A DNA stretch of 64,000 nt from Cyclobacteriaceae bacterium (lineage in GTDB: Bacteria; Bacteroidota; Bacteroidia; Cytophagales; Cyclobacteriaceae), in NCBI GenBank assembly GCA_958296015.1, contig CATQIH010000027.1, forward strand, positions 1 to 64,000, given 5' to 3'. Below are positions 25,413 through 32,734 of the stretch, in pieces. The translations under genes and the position numbers were made by a program. The notes under the pieces are model-generated. The model searched no databases. It saw only the letters and a program-made list of their open reading frames with translations, and was not told the DNA's origin. How positions within the stretch are numbered: the first letter of the stretch is position 1; each line of letters starts with the position of its first letter.

Positions 25413-26186
25413 ATGAAACTCATCTCCTGGAATGTCAATGGCATTCGTGCTATGATGAAAAAAGACTTCTCTGGTCTGGCAAACACACTACAGGCAGATG
25501 TGCTGTGCCTGCAAGAAACCAAGGCCAGCGTTGAGCAGGTACAATCAGCCCTGGAAAGTCTTTCGCAGTACCACCTGTACGCCAATGAGTCTAAAGCAAA
25601 AAAAGGATATTCCGGTACGGCTATTTTGACTAAAACATTACCGTTGTCGGTCGCCTACAACATGGACATGGAAGCGCATGACCATGAAGGCAGGGTGATC
25701 GCCCTGGAATATGCCGGTTATTACCTGGTCAACGTGTATGTGCCCAACGCAGGGCAGGAGTTGGTAAGATTAGACTACCGCCAGCAATGGGACCACGACT
25801 TTCTGGCTTATCTGAAAGCACTGGAAAGCAAAAAGCCGGTCATCGTATGCGGGGATTTTAATGTAGCCCATCAGCCCATTGACCTTGCCAGGCCGCAGGC
25901 CAATTACAACAAAAGTGCAGGTTATACCCAGATTGAGATTGACGGTTTTGGTAACTTTCTCAATAGCGGTTTGGTAGATACGTTCCGCCATCTGCACCCC
26001 GATGAGATAGCGTATACCTGGTGGAGCTTCAGGATGAACGCCAGAAGTAAGAATATCGGCTGGAGAATTGATTACTTTCTGGTGAGTGCGTCTTTGCTGC
26101 CACAGATCAGGGAAACTTTGATCTTACCTGATTACCTCGGCTCCGATCATTGTCCGGTAGGTATATCGGTGAGGGAAACCGAATAA
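25413..26186 (+). CDS. xth: Exodeoxyribonuclease III
   Basis: 257 residues, the usual length for the ExoIII/AP endonuclease family. All family motifs are present: MKLISWNVNGIRA at the start (Asn7), LCLQETKA with metal-binding Glu34, the DYRQQWD segment with catalytic Tyr, VIVCGDFNVAHQPIDLA with the catalytic Asp and Asn, and the ending GSDHCPVGI with the catalytic Asp-His. It removes abasic sites and 3' blocks during base-excision repair. It stands alone between a terminator and a convergent gene. Confidence 0.97.
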   Translation: MKLISWNVNGIRAMMKKDFSGLANTLQADVLCLQETKASVEQVQSALESLSQYHLYANESKAKKGYSGTAILTKTLPLSVAYNMDMEAHDHEGRVIALEYAGYYLVNVYVPNAGQELVRLDYRQQWDHDFLAYLKALESKKPVIVCGDFNVAHQPIDLARPQANYNKSAGYTQIEIDGFGNFLNSGLVDTFRHLHPDEIAYTWWSFRMNARSKNIGWRIDYFLVSASLLPQIRETLILPDYLGSDHCPVGISVRETE

Positions 26187-26233
26187 ATAGTATATCTCTC
26201 CGGTTTCCATTCTACCGATGTCAGCCTCTGTTA

Positions 26234-26653
26234 TTAGTTCAGGCTGATGGTTAGCCCTTTGCCGGAAATAGAAACCCTATTGTTATCCATTAATTGTCCA
26301 GCCCTTTTGATATGTGTCCAGGCAGAGATATTTAATATGAGGCCAGTAACAACTGTGGCTACTACCATAATGCTTCCCAAATAAGCTGTTTCCACGGTAC
26401 CATTGGCTACTATTGTAGTTCCTATAAGAGTACCGCCCATGCCTATTCCAATACCTATTAGTTGTTTGTTGCCAGCTCTGATAAGCTCTCTTCCTGGTGT
26501 AAACTCGTACGTATACCGGTTGTTATTTGCTGCCTGATTGTAATCTTCTGGTGAACGTTTGATTGACTTTTCTTCCATATGAGAATACATCTGATCTTGC
26601 GCAAAAGAAATGAACGGAAGCACAAGGAGCATAATAAAACATAACTTTTTCAT
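26234..26653 (-). CDS. Exported protein with two membrane segments, unknown
   Basis: 139 residues. Signal peptide MKKLCFIMLLVLPFISFAQ, cut after residue 19. The mature part has a polar region (about 20-62) and two glycine-rich hydrophobic segments (LIGIGIGMGGTLIGTTIV and LGSIMVVATVVTGLILNI), ending with a short polar tail. This layout is common in small Bacteroidota envelope proteins. It lies downstream of msrB on the same strand, separated by a 24-bp perfect palindrome at 26780-26803 that may influence its expression. Confidence 0.75.
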   Translation of the reverse strand: MKKLCFIMLLVLPFISFAQDQMYSHMEEKSIKRSPEDYNQAANNNRYTYEFTPGRELIRAGNKQLIGIGIGMGGTLIGTTIVANGTVETAYLGSIMVVATVVTGLILNISAWTHIKRAGQLMDNNRVSISGKGLTISLN

Positions 26654-26779
26654 ACTGTTGTTGATATTTGATTGAATGCGAATGTATTAATTTATACATA
26701 TCACAATGCACTTGTGTAATATATTCAACAACAAAAGATACTTATAACTAAGTATGAATTATATTACGTAAGCTAATGC

Positions 26780-26803
26780 GCGTTTGTAACGCGTTACAAA
26801 CGC
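26780..26803. promoter_or_regulatory. 24-bp perfect palindrome
   Basis: The twelve bases GCGTTTGTAACG at 26780-26791 are followed immediately by their exact reverse complement to 26803. It lies 38 bp after the msrB stop and about 130 bp before the next gene start on the same strand. It lacks a T-tract in either direction. It could be an operator for a dimeric regulator or a cruciform-forming hairpin. Confidence 0.75.
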
Positions 26804-26840
26804 ACACTAGCAGTTTCCGAAAATAACAAATCGGGGGAAG

Positions 26841-27224
26841 TTATTCTCCTGGTACAAATTTCAGCGAGATAGAGTTGACACAGTGCCGCAGGTTTTTGGG
26901 CGTGAGGTACTCTCCTTTAAATATGTGGCCCAGATGTGCTTTGCAATTGGCGCAGACAATCTCAACGCGTCGCCCATCGGCATCAGGTACGCGCTCTACG
27001 GCACCGGGTATTTCATCATCAAAGCTGGGCCAGCCACAGTGCGACTCAAACTTTTGGTCTGACGTATAGAGCGGTGCATCGCATCTTTTGCATACATAAG
27101 TGCCTGTTGCTGAGTGTTTGTTATATTCTCCTGTGTTGGGGTATTCTGTTCCTTTATGCACAATCACTCTTTCCTCTTCTCTGGTGAGAGGATTATAAGC
27201 TGTAGTGTCTTTTATCGTTTTCAT
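26841..27224 (-). CDS. msrB: Peptide-methionine (R)-S-oxide reductase
   Basis: 127 residues. The zinc site is C45-x-x-C48 and C91-x-x-C94; the catalytic residue is C115 in [12 protein letters not shown], and C63 in SHCGWPSF is a probable resolving cysteine. The signature CGWPSFDD and HLGHIF are conserved. The enzyme reduces methionine-R-sulfoxide in proteins. No signal peptide is present, so it acts in the cytoplasm. It is divergent from the PhzF-like gene and not fused to MsrA. Confidence 0.97.
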   Translation of the reverse strand: MKTIKDTTAYNPLTREEERVIVHKGTEYPNTGEYNKHSATGTYVCKRCDAPLYTSDQKFESHCGWPSFDDEIPGAVERVPDADGRRVEIVCANCKAHLGHIFKGEYLTPKNLRHCVNSISLKFVPGE

Positions 27225-27402
27225 AGATCAACCAATGTTTATGTATTTTAAATGTGTATGGCGGCCTGATATTGAGTGTACTTTTCTGTGATGGCCCGGC
27301 TGTATTGTTCAGCGGCTACCTTACAACAATAATTTACAAATGCTTGTTCGAACAAACAGGTTGTTGTTTTACTATATTTACAGTTCACCATCCTGATATG
27401 CT

Positions 27403-28197
27403 ATGCCTTACCCATTCTCTCTGATAGAAGTTTTCAATGATCCTGCTCTTGGTTTTAAAGGCAATACCGCTGCTGTGGTGTGGCTGAATCAACCGCTGGC
27501 TGATGAAACCATGCAGGCCATTGCTACAGATTTCAACCAGCCTGCCACCACTTTTTTGTGTCCTGCTGCGCGTATCAATGCCTTTCATGTGCGGTGGTTT
27601 GCACCCGATGCCGAGATCGGGCTTTGCGGACATGGTTCTCTGGCGGCCCTGGTGTATCTGGCCTTGCAAAAAGGTGTGCAGGGCGAGATCAGTTTGCTCT
27701 ACCGAGAAGGAAGTATACAAGGCCATATGAGGTCTGACCAGACCTGCGCTATGCTGCTGGATGCTATTCCGGTGGTGGCCGAAGAAGAGGTGCCTGATGT
27801 GGTACGGCAAGGACTAGGCATTCCACTGGCCGGATATTTCACCACCAACAACAAGCATATTGTGCTGGCAACCAGTGAAAATGATCTGCAAACGATGACA
27901 CCTGATTTTGCCCTGCTGCGTACCTCAGATACCTTTGGCTATACAGTTACCGCTCCCGGAAAAAGTGCCGATTTTGTGAGCCGCACGCTGGTGCCCCACG
28001 TGCAGCAACTGGAAGACCCTGCCACCGGCTCCTCACATGCTGCTCTGGTGCCCTTCTGGGCTGGCCGAACAGGCAAGAAAGAAATGCTGGCCTATCAGCT
28101 AAGCAGCCGCGGTGGTAAATTTTTGTGCAAATTACAAGACGATCAGGTCCTGCTGACAGGAAGCTTTCGGCTGATGGCGGAGGGCCAGTTGCGATAG
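27403..28197 (+). CDS. PhzF family protein lacking the usual catalytic Glu
   Basis: 264 residues with the two-lobed PhzF/diaminopimelate-epimerase fold: EVFNDPALGFKGNTAAVVWL, VRWFAPDAEIGLCGHGSLAA, and the second-lobe motif LEDPATGSSHAAL. In PhzF the acid-base Glu lies in the segment N-L-S-E-T-A-F; here the segment is N-Q-P-A-T-T-F, so position 48 is Ala. The protein is therefore probably not a standard PhzF isomerase, although many relatives have unknown roles. It stands alone with a 12-bp palindrome TTGTTCGAACAA (27344-27355) upstream. Confidence 0.88.
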   Translation: MPYPFSLIEVFNDPALGFKGNTAAVVWLNQPLADETMQAIATDFNQPATTFLCPAARINAFHVRWFAPDAEIGLCGHGSLAALVYLALQKGVQGEISLLYREGSIQGHMRSDQTCAMLLDAIPVVAEEEVPDVVRQGLGIPLAGYFTTNNKHIVLATSENDLQTMTPDFALLRTSDTFGYTVTAPGKSADFVSRTLVPHVQQLEDPATGSSHAALVPFWAGRTGKKEMLAYQLSSRGGKFLCKLQDDQVLLTGSFRLMAEGQLR

Positions 28198-28218
28198 GTA
28201 GAACAACGATGCTTGGCT

Positions 28219-28282
28219 ACTTGAGCATTGTGTATGTTGGTGGAATACTCCATACATCATAGTCAACATCCAATGCTCAAGT
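28219..28282. repeat. Long inverted repeat between convergent genes
   Basis: ACTTGAGCATTG (28219-28230) pairs exactly with CAATGCTCAAGT (28271-28282); inside it a further six bases, ATGTTG with CAACAT, can pair after a two-base bulge. The hairpin sits between the ends of the PhzF-like gene and the convergent small-repeat gene, so it may act as a bidirectional terminator or mRNA 3' stabiliser; no T-tract is present. Confidence 0.7.
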
Positions 28283-28300
28283 GATAAAATAGAGGAAGGA

Positions 28301-28612
28301 TTAATTGCTGTCATCTCTTTTCCAGGGCTTTGCATTTTTGGCTTTGGGGCCTTTCAGTGTCTTGGTACGGTTGGTATCAACAGATACATCGGCATAGCCT
28401 TCTGTACCCTTTCTCCATGCCTTTTTGTTTTTGGCACGCGGCCCTTTTACTTCAACTGCTCCGGCTGTTTTGCTTTCCACAGGTGTAGCCTTTGCTTCAT
28501 GTTTCCAGGGCTTGTAGTTTTTGGCATTGGGGCCTTTCATATCCGTTCTGCTTTGCGATATGGCATTGGCAGAAAGTGCCAGGCAGCATATCAATACGAT
28601 AGTTTTCTTCAT
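28301..28612 (-). CDS. Small exported protein with three KGPxAKNxKxW repeats
   Basis: 103 residues. Signal peptide (MKKTIVLICCLALSANAIS) cut near residue 19-20. The mature 80 residues contain three copies of a basic motif: MKGPNAKNYKPWKH, VKGPRAKNKKAWRK and LKGPKAKNAKPWKR, separated by acidic or polar linkers of about 16-20 residues. The motif K-G-P-x-A-K-N-x-K-x-W is highly regular; it would carry a strong positive charge and one Trp each, fit for binding nucleic acid, polysaccharide or a membrane surface. I know no function. The convergent partner is the PhzF-like gene. Confidence 0.78.
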   Translation of the reverse strand: MKKTIVLICCLALSANAISQSRTDMKGPNAKNYKPWKHEAKATPVESKTAGAVEVKGPRAKNKKAWRKGTEGYADVSVDTNRTKTLKGPKAKNAKPWKRDDSN

Positions 28613-28746
28613 CTCAGGGGTATTATTAAGTGTTGTTTGTTACTTTTAAATACGCCTTTTGAAGAGTGATGTAACTATAAGAATTATGCCATATTCAAAC
28701 AGGGGTTATTACCTAAAGATCGCCTCCGTATAAATACGTACTATGT

Positions 28747-29373
28747 TCAGATGATCTTCATCTGTGCTGCTTTCCTGATCAGTTCGGCAGAGTTCTGCAC
28801 TTCCAGTTTCTTCATCATATTGATTCGGTGTGTTTCCACAGTGCGGGTGCTCACAAACAGTTCGCTGGCAATTTCTTTGGTGGTTTTTCCTTCAGCTACC
28901 TTTTGCAATACTTCTGTTTCTCGCCGAGAGAGTGGTTTGGGTAGGGTTCCTTCCAGCGATATGTTGCTGATCATCAGTGCTGATATACGATGGTTGAAGT
29001 ATTTTTTACCTCTGAATACTGTATGGATGGCCTGTTTTAGTTCTTCTTCATCTGTGTTTTTCAGCAAAAAGCCAAAGGCTCCGTGGCGCACTGCACGGGT
29101 AACGTACTGCCCTTCTTCGTGCATGGTCAGCACAATAAACTTAACCTTAGGATAGCGTTTCCTGGACTTTTCCATCGCTGTAAACCCATCCATACCGGGC
29201 ATAGCCAGGTCTATAAGCACCACATGGGGTTGAACAGACTCCAGCAACTGCAACAATTCATGTCCGTTGGCAGCCTGCCCTACGATCGCCAGATCTTCAT
29301 CATCCGAAAGCAGAGCGGCTATGCCTTCTCTAAAAAGCTGGTGATCGTCGGCTATGATAATACGAATAGTCAT
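28747..29373 (-). CDS. NarL/FixJ family response regulator
   Basis: 208 residues. The receiver domain has the acidic pair D9-D10 and phospho-acceptor D55 (VLIDLAMPGMDG), with the conserved Thr/Ser and Lys later. The C-terminal LuxR-type helix-turn-helix is LSRRETEVLQKVAEGKTTKEIASELFVSTRTVETHR. Its start overlaps the last codons of the upstream histidine kinase gene by 4 bp, so the two are translationally coupled and form a cognate two-component pair. The regulon cannot be told from sequence. Confidence 0.96.
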   Translation of the reverse strand: MTIRIIIADDHQLFREGIAALLSDDEDLAIVGQAANGHELLQLLESVQPHVVLIDLAMPGMDGFTAMEKSRKRYPKVKFIVLTMHEEGQYVTRAVRHGAFGFLLKNTDEEELKQAIHTVFRGKKYFNHRISALMISNISLEGTLPKPLSRRETEVLQKVAEGKTTKEIASELFVSTRTVETHRINMMKKLEVQNSAELIRKAAQMKII

Positions 29374-31121
29374 AAAGGCAGTGGTAGTTCAATTTCAATA
29401 CTGGTTCCGTTGCTGTCTGAGTGTATATCAAACGTGCCATTGAGTAACATGGTTCTTTGCCTGAGATTGATCAGGCCGGTGCCGCCGTGGTGTGTGGTGG
29501 TATCAAAGCCCTGTCCATTGTCGCTGATATAAAAACTGATATATTCTTCAAACCCAGTGAGAGATAGTTTGATCTCTGTTGCCTGCGCATGTCTGATTGC
29601 GTTGTTGAGTGCCTCCTGCACTATTCTATACAGCTGTATGTTCATCTCGTCGGTCAGCACAGCATCTTGCTGCATGTCGTTGCTGTACCTGATAACAACC
29701 GGCGTCGCCTTTTGCATGGCAGCTACCAGGTTGCCAATAGCCTGGCCTACTCCAAAGTCAAGCAGTACGCCGGGCATCAGGTTATGCGACATGGTTCGTA
29801 CCTCGCTGATGGTTTCATCCAGCAGCTTTCGCATCTTTTCCTGCTGAGGAGCATGAAGTTGCGTAGACTGCAAGGACAATTTCAGTGTGGTAAGCAACGG
29901 ACCCAAGCCATCGTGCAACTCACGGGCAAGGCGCATACGTTCTTTCTCCTGTCCCTGTAACAGGGCTCTCTGAGCTTGTTTCATCAGTGCCGCCTCATTT
30001 TCCTGGTAGGTTTTCAACTGGTCGCGCATGTGCAGCAACGACAGGCCAAGCGTATCGTCAGTACCCAAAGGGGTATAGCTCACAGCAAAGTTGCCGGTGC
30101 CTATCTCATTGGCATAGCGAGTTATATCATTCAATGCTTTCACCAGTTTGTTGAGTGCTACATACATTCGCGCTATCTCATCGTCACCACTGTGTAGGTC
30201 AATTCTGGGTATGGTTCTGCCCGTCGCCAGCTGGTTGAGTAGCGACTGCATATGCACGACAGGTTTTACCAGGTTTCTGGCCAGCAGTATACCCGCCAGC
30301 GTCACCACCAGCAGGATCATCAGGCAGATAGACAGGAGGCTGCGGCGTAGTTTGTATAAAGGCATCAGTGCCTCCGACTGGTCAATTTCCGAAAGCAGGT
30401 ACCAATGTAAACCATTGATATGGATGGCACTAAACGAACTGAACACCTGCACGCCCCTATAGTCTCGGAATATGCCTGCTTCTGGCAAAGGCTCCTCCGT
30501 CATTTGCAGGATGGCTGGATTGGCCCGCATGGTGGTGGGCGGGAGGTCGGGATAAAACCTGGACGTAGAACGCAGCATGGTGTCTGCTCCAACCAGGTAT
30601 GACTCGCCGGTTTCGCCCATGCCCGTACGTTCTTGTAATATGCGCTGAAACTGTTCTCCCTGCGTGATCAATATAATCTGCTGCGATGGATTGAGTGGCC
30701 TGACAAACATCAACACAATCTTGCCTGTTGTATGCCAGGGACTCAAATCGTGTACAGCGACCTGCTGCTGGCCGGTTTGATCAGGAATAGTAATAGCGCG
30801 GGTAAGGCCAGGTATCCACAGGCTATCCTGTGTTATGTCTTTGAGAAACAACGTATCGTAAGATGCGATATACTGCCCGAGTTGAGGGTCAGCCAGTAAG
30901 GCAGGGGTTACCCTGCTAAGCATGGCTATCTTTTCGTGAATGAGTGAAACTATCTGTACTCTTTTCAGCTTTTTGATGGAGGTAAGTTGCAGCAGCACTC
31001 TTTGGTTGAGTGCTTCCCGAAACTGATTGTAGAATAGCAAGGAAACCAGTAGTATACTGACCATGTTGAATACCAGCATGGCAAGTGCCAGCTTTCTGCC
31101 TATGGTCCGTTTGATTTTCAT
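29370..31121 (-). CDS. Sensor histidine kinase, HisKA_3 (NarX-like) type
   Basis: 583 residues from the ATG at 31121 (a TTG three codons earlier is less likely). A membrane segment (about 10-31) precedes a large periplasmic sensor region (about 32-260, dCache-like with WxxYLLSEIDQSEA), then a second membrane segment (about 261-281), a HAMP-like linker (LVKPVVHMQSLL), a coiled coil and the HisKA_3 domain with phospho-acceptor His403 in RLARELHDGLGPLLTTL. The HATPase domain has NNAIRHA, DNGQGFD and GTGLINLRQR. It pairs with the adjacent response regulator. The signal is unknown. Confidence 0.95.
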   Translation of the reverse strand: MKIKRTIGRKLALAMLVFNMVSILLVSLLFYNQFREALNQRVLLQLTSIKKLKRVQIVSLIHEKIAMLSRVTPALLADPQLGQYIASYDTLFLKDITQDSLWIPGLTRAITIPDQTGQQQVAVHDLSPWHTTGKIVLMFVRPLNPSQQIILITQGEQFQRILQERTGMGETGESYLVGADTMLRSTSRFYPDLPPTTMRANPAILQMTEEPLPEAGIFRDYRGVQVFSSFSAIHINGLHWYLLSEIDQSEALMPLYKLRRSLLSICLMILLVVTLAGILLARNLVKPVVHMQSLLNQLATGRTIPRIDLHSGDDEIARMYVALNKLVKALNDITRYANEIGTGNFAVSYTPLGTDDTLGLSLLHMRDQLKTYQENEAALMKQAQRALLQGQEKERMRLARELHDGLGPLLTTLKLSLQSTQLHAPQQEKMRKLLDETISEVRTMSHNLMPGVLLDFGVGQAIGNLVAAMQKATPVVIRYSNDMQQDAVLTDEMNIQLYRIVQEALNNAIRHAQATEIKLSLTGFEEYISFYISDNGQGFDTTTHHGGTGLINLRQRTMLLNGTFDIHSDSNGTSIEIELPLPL

Positions 31122-31145
31122 GAAGAACAAAACTAAGCAAAATCA

Positions 31146-31355
31146 GTGAAACCGGAAGTATTACAGGAACTCGTGACATTTCGTATGCCCTTTGGCAAGT
31201 ACAAAGACAGGCTGATCTGCGATTTGCCGGAACATTACCTGCTTTGGTTCAACCAGAAAGGATTGCCACCCGGCAAACTGGGGATGCTGCTCGGCACCAT
31301 GTACGAGATCAAGCTGAATGGTCTGGAATACCTGCTCAAGCCGTTGAAGAACTAG
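31146..31355 (+). CDS. DUF3820 family small protein
   Basis: 69 residues from a GTG at 31146. The sequence FRMPFGKYKDRLICDLPEHYLLWFNQKGLPPGKLGMLLGTMYEIKLNGLEYLL matches the DUF3820 family (PF12843), a compact cytoplasmic protein once called a putative quorum-sensing-regulated virulence factor. Its role is unknown. It is encoded divergently from the histidine kinase with only 24 bp between starts and convergent to queC. Confidence 0.9.
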   Translation: MKPEVLQELVTFRMPFGKYKDRLICDLPEHYLLWFNQKGLPPGKLGMLLGTMYEIKLNGLEYLLKPLKN

Positions 31356-31378
31356 GGATTGGGTGTTGCAGAAGCTAA

Positions 31379-32062
31379 CTATATCCAACCTTTTTCTTTG
31401 GCTTCTTCATAGCCTTTGGCCCTGAGTATGGAGGCTGGGTTGTCGAGCTTGCCGTAGCCCCATTCGTTATAATCAGTGCGGTTTCCGTTATAATCCGTAT
31501 GAGAATATTCTCGGACGATATCAAGCACTTCTAGCTCTTTGGCAAGTTTCCAGGTCTCTGCTTTGGTCAGATACATCAGCGGGGTGTGTATCCGCACGTC
31601 GTGGTCCAGGGCAAGGCTCATGCTGGTCTGCAAAGAGTCTATAAACACCCGTCGGCAGTCAGGATAACCGGAGTAGTCGGTCTGGCACATGCCGCCTACC
31701 AAGTCGTAGATCTGCTGCGTGTAGCCATAGCTGGCCGCGATGGTCAGAAACAGGGCATTTCTGCCCGGCACAAAAGAAGCGGGCAAGTCAGCATTGAGTT
31801 CATGCTGTGTGCTCATATCTTTGTCGTGCTCAGTCAGGGCAGAGCCTTGCAACATGCCCTGCATGTTCACCATTTGCAGCGATACGCCTGCCATGTCGGC
31901 AATAAGCTGCGCCTGCTGTAGTTCTATTTTGTGTTTCTGTCCGTAGTCAAAGCCAATGGCCCGCACGGTCTTGAAGTGCTGCTTGGCCCAGAACAGGCAG
32001 GTAGTGGAGTCCTGTCCTCCGGATAGTAGCACCAGCGTAGAGGAAGTTGGGGAGAGGTTCAT
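31379..32062 (-). CDS. queC: 7-cyano-7-deazaguanine synthase QueC-like, zinc cysteines absent
   Basis: 227 residues from ATG 32062. The ATP-pyrophosphatase loop SGGQDSTTC (14-22), the DYGQKH motif, PGRNALFLTIAASYG and GGMCQTDYSGYPDCRRVFIDS identify QueC, which makes preQ0 for queuosine. The usual C-terminal zinc site (HTCYNG ... YGCGxCxxC) is missing: here the text is HTDYNG (D190) and WGYGKLDNPAS (205-211), with none of the four cysteines. The surrounding residues are normal, so this is a natural zinc-less variant rather than a frameshift. It is divergent from queF with about 120 bp between. Confidence 0.92.
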   Translation of the reverse strand: MNLSPTSSTLVLLSGGQDSTTCLFWAKQHFKTVRAIGFDYGQKHKIELQQAQLIADMAGVSLQMVNMQGMLQGSALTEHDKDMSTQHELNADLPASFVPGRNALFLTIAASYGYTQQIYDLVGGMCQTDYSGYPDCRRVFIDSLQTSMSLALDHDVRIHTPLMYLTKAETWKLAKELEVLDIVREYSHTDYNGNRTDYNEWGYGKLDNPASILRAKGYEEAKEKGWI

Positions 32063-32185
32063 GATCGGATAGGTCTTTCGCAAAAATATGTGTGGTTACT
32101 GATATATCATACTGTAGCTTCAAAAATTGGCGAAATAGTGGGATATTGCAACCGTTTTTTAAGAATTCTGATTAAGCACAAACGC

Positions 32186-32683
32186 ATGACCGACAAAGAG
32201 CAATCTATCAATAAAAGACTCAAAGAGCTTCAGGAAGAATCTGTCAAACACACGGAAGCGTCGCTGGCATACATGAAGCAAATGGGTATACAGCCCGAAG
32301 GCAAGCTAAGCCTGTTTTTGCCACCCGACTACCGCGAAAAGACCATCCACAACTTGCCTTTTGAACACAAAGTGCGCCAGCAGGTGATCTATGAAACCGA
32401 GCAAGGAGAGTTTTCTGCCCTCTGTCCGTTTTCCGGCCTGCCCGATTATGGCATCCTGCGTATAGCCTATATTCCCGGCTCCTGGATACTGGAACTCAAA
32501 AGTTTGAAATACTACATCATGTCGTGGCGGCATATCGGCATTGCCCAGGAAGACGTAACGGCCTACATTTATCAGGATGTGCAAGAACACCTCAGAGATG
32601 CACAGCAGCTGACAGTCACCACCGACTACAACATCCGCGGCGGTATCCATACCACCTGCGTGATTGATAGTGAACAGCAGTAA
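32186..32683 (+). CDS. queF: NADPH-dependent 7-cyano-7-deazaguanine reductase
   Basis: 165 residues from ATG 32186; the open frame runs 32 codons further upstream without Met-led support. Unimodular QueF type. The catalytic Cys80 and Asp87 are in ALCPFSGLPDYG; the QueF motif is LELKSLKYYIMSWRH, where it binds NADPH and substrate. It reduces preQ0 to preQ1, the step after QueC, whose gene is divergent next door. The first about 40 residues are a longer N-terminal extension than in Bacillus QueF. No preQ1 riboswitch is apparent in the shared 123-bp intergenic region. Confidence 0.95.
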   Translation: MTDKEQSINKRLKELQEESVKHTEASLAYMKQMGIQPEGKLSLFLPPDYREKTIHNLPFEHKVRQQVIYETEQGEFSALCPFSGLPDYGILRIAYIPGSWILELKSLKYYIMSWRHIGIAQEDVTAYIYQDVQEHLRDAQQLTVTTDYNIRGGIHTTCVIDSEQQ

Positions 32684-32734
32684 GTATGCGTTTGCCCGGA
32701 AGCTTCGGCCTCCTGGCTTTGCTATTGACTGCTT

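Noticed and set aside
32063-32185. preQ1 riboswitch between queC and queF
   Set aside because: No stem with the characteristic C-rich loop followed by an A-rich tail is visible on either strand.
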